Positions 44,232 through 45,469 of a stretch of DNA of 45,469 nt are shown here, in pieces. The notes under the pieces are model-generated. The model was not told the DNA's origin, made no database searches, and worked only from the letters and a program-made list of their open reading frames with translations. The position numbers were made by a program, and so were the translations under genes. Source of the DNA: Deltaproteobacteria bacterium (lineage in GTDB: Bacteria > SAR324 > XYD2-FULL-50-16); NCBI GenBank assembly GCA_018657625.1, contig JABHWU010000078.1, forward strand, positions 1 to 45,469. The letters run 5' to 3'. Position 1 is the stretch's first letter. Every line of letters starts with the position of its first letter.

Positions 44232-44477
44232 ATGGAAAATATATATAATAAAAGAGCCCCCAAAAAGGCAACAAACCTAAGTATTAACAGCGATTTACTT
44301 AAAAAAGCTCGAAATTTAAATATAAACCTTTCTTCTACTTTTGAAAACGCTTTAGTCGAAATAGTCAGGAAAAAGCAAGAAGAAAAATGGAAACAAGCAA
44401 ATGCCGAGGCTATTAATACTTATAATGAATTCGTTGAAGAAAATGGTGTTTTTAGCCAAAATATCAGGAGTTTCTAA
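44232..44477 (+). CDS. ccdA: CcdA-type antitoxin
   Basis: This 81-residue protein has the CcdA pattern: a short ribbon-helix-helix DNA-binding N-terminus (KKATNLSINSDLLKKARNLNINLSSTFENAL) and a charged C-terminal tail (KQEEKWKQANAEAINTYNEFVEENGVF) that binds the toxin. AGGA lies seven bases before the ATG at 44232. The longer frame starting at 44154 has no ribosome site. Its stop overlaps the ccdB ATG by one base. Confidence 0.93.
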   Translation: MENIYNKRAPKKATNLSINSDLLKKARNLNINLSSTFENALVEIVRKKQEEKWKQANAEAINTYNEFVEENGVFSQNIRSF

Positions 44478-44794
44478 TGAGTCAGTTTACCGTCTATAAA
44501 AACCCAAATCCTGATAGTAAGTCATCATACCCATATCTTCTCTGTGTTCAAAATGATCTACTAAGCAATTTAAACACAAGGGTAATTGTACCTTTGTGCT
44601 TTGCTAGCGCTATAAATAAAAAACAAATTAGTAATGTATCTCCTATTTTTAATATTAGAGGCAGAAACTGTGTAATGTTGACACCCCAACTAGCTGCAAT
44701 TCCTTTGTCTGATATTGGTTCTACAGTTGCTAATCTTTCTGAATTTCGATATGAAATTCTTTCTGCATTAGATTTCTTGATTACCGGTTTTTAG
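44477..44794 (+). CDS. ccdB: CcdB-type gyrase toxin
   Basis: This 105-residue protein begins MSQFTVYKNPNPDSKSSYPYLL, with VQNDLLSNLNTRVIVPL next, both typical of CcdB, and it ends with the conserved helix (EFRYEILSALDFLITGF) that contacts gyrase. It is expected to poison GyrA. It appears complete. A 9-bp hairpin ACCGGTTTT/AAAACCGGT (44783-44809) spans its stop codon but has no T-run. Confidence 0.93.
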   Translation: MSQFTVYKNPNPDSKSSYPYLLCVQNDLLSNLNTRVIVPLCFASAINKKQISNVSPIFNIRGRNCVMLTPQLAAIPLSDIGSTVANLSEFRYEILSALDFLITGF

Positions 44795-44870
44795 ACTCTT
44801 AAAACCGGTCGAAACCATCATACCCAGAGCGATACAGGAGCGTCGGATGTGGTCTGTCTTCAGCCATTTG

Positions 44871-45329
44871 TCAATTGGCATGTTTCGCCAGTATTGAAGT
44901 TATAAATGATGACCATATTTCATCTGGCTGCCATATAGACTTCATTGGAGTAAATGCCGTTTCTTTTGACTTACCTTCTTTGATTAAATAATACAGCCCT
45001 AAAAACGCAGTTACTCGCATGTTTGCCGCACAGTGAAGGTGAATCTTTTTATTTTTATTGGACGCCATTGCGTTAAAAAAGAACTTTAAATCATTTTCAG
45101 AAGGAGCATCAAATTGCACCGGAATGTGAATATAAGTCATTCCAAGTGATTCAACAAATCTGGTTTCATTGGGTAATGAGTACCGAGGATCATCGTGAAG
45201 CGCAAGATTAACAATGACTTCGTAACCTTGATTCGCAAGCGCTGATAGTTGGGCCTCAGTTGGTTGACCTGAAGTAGAAAGCATAGGTTCAACTGAAAGA
45301 AAATTGAAAATATCGGTTATCGTATCCAT
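44871..45329 (-). CDS. DUF442/cysteine-phosphatase-like protein
   Basis: This 152-residue protein resembles the beta-lactamase-hydrolase-like phosphatases (DUF442). It has LSTSGQPTEAQLSALANQGYEVIVNLAL, then YIHIPVQFDAPSENDL, then the loop HLHCAANMRVTAF with C100 and R105. The C-X4-R spacing is one residue shorter than in classic tyrosine phosphatases. The substrate is unknown. MITE copy D lies 22 bases upstream of its start. Confidence 0.83.
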   Translation of the reverse strand: MDTITDIFNFLSVEPMLSTSGQPTEAQLSALANQGYEVIVNLALHDDPRYSLPNETRFVESLGMTYIHIPVQFDAPSENDLKFFFNAMASNKNKKIHLHCAANMRVTAFLGLYYLIKEGKSKETAFTPMKSIWQPDEIWSSFITSILAKHAN

Positions 45330-45351
45330 TTCTTATAAATGACCGTTAATT

Positions 45352-45469
45352 AGTGTCTGAACGAAAAGTAAGTAATTTAGGGACAGGTACAATTTGTAAA
45401 AAACACCTTAAAAATTAAATACCAAGTTGTTACGAGGATCGTGAGACTTCGTAGCGATACCCCTCATTA
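45352..45469 (+). mobile_element. MITE-like element, copy D (cut by window end)
   Basis: The copy begins AGTGTCTGAACGAAAAG, then GTAATTTAGGGACAGGTAC, then the shared GTTACGAGGATCGTGAGAC block and GCGATACCCCTCATTA, where the window ends. The right end and any target duplication are outside. Confidence 0.8.

Noticed and set aside
44783..44809. Hairpin over the ccdB stop as an integron attC site
   Set aside because: It lacks the conserved attC core sequences, and no integrase or cassette array is present.

Overview
The window is AT-rich chromosomal DNA from a Gram-negative bacterium. Evidence for this is the set of lipoproteins, an attEFGH-like ABC export operon with a CrtC/AttH lipocalin-like protein, a ChaN-like lipoprotein, an orphan cheD and a DksA/TraR-type zinc finger. 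The mix suggests a deltaproteobacterium-like or SAR324-like free-living organism, but no rRNA or other phylogenetic marker is present, so this is only a guess. I saw no tRNA, rRNA, CRISPR array, complete insertion sequence or phage module.

Layout. 1-2657: a GntR/UTRA regulator and a divergent non-pyrrolysine MttB-family methyltransferase. Two near-identical promoter-operators flank the regulator gene; one drives mttB, the other points left out of the window. 2658-4428: decayed DNA with an ATPase/TPR pseudogene and a small exported protein. 4741-5728: a vapBC pair and a small zinc-ribbon-like protein. 5855-6017: a nested repeat block. 6053-12871: TPR lipoprotein, Rep-type helicase, two overlapping U32-family genes and a TPR protein. 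13409-20436: YihY membrane protein, cold shock protein, CDF metal transporter, an ABC-2 exporter and a 550-residue protein I do not recognise. 20666-25195: the att-like operon with a clear terminator. 25387-34747: cheD, an FAD oxidoreductase, tilS-spoIID, a ChaN-like lipoprotein, an RluA-type pseudouridine synthase, a DksA-like protein, an Fe-S protein, a GyrI-like protein and a hypothetical protein. 34980-37619: a receiver-domain remnant, an HU-like protein and a REC-GGDEF-EAL protein. 37736-42315: methyltransferase, MFS transporter, PLP enzyme and a small hydrolase. 42693-45329: a PHD/PIN pair, an HhH protein, a ccdAB pair and a DUF442-like phosphatase.

The most distinctive feature is not a gene. 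A short non-coding mobile element of about 140-160 bp (MITE-like, terminal repeats close to AGTGTCTGAACGAAAA) occurs four times (12904, 20435, 35194 and 45352), with fragments at 15389 and 31731. Two copies are flanked by direct repeats of 8 and 10 bp that look like target duplications. The copies sit very close to gene ends: three lie 11-33 bp upstream of start codons, one shares the last two bases of a stop codon, and one fragment touches, and may encode, the N-terminus of a pseudouridine synthase. A second dispersed repeat family (about 13314, 16719, 25243, 37632 and 41591) supplies the stop codon of the methyltransferase gene at 37736.
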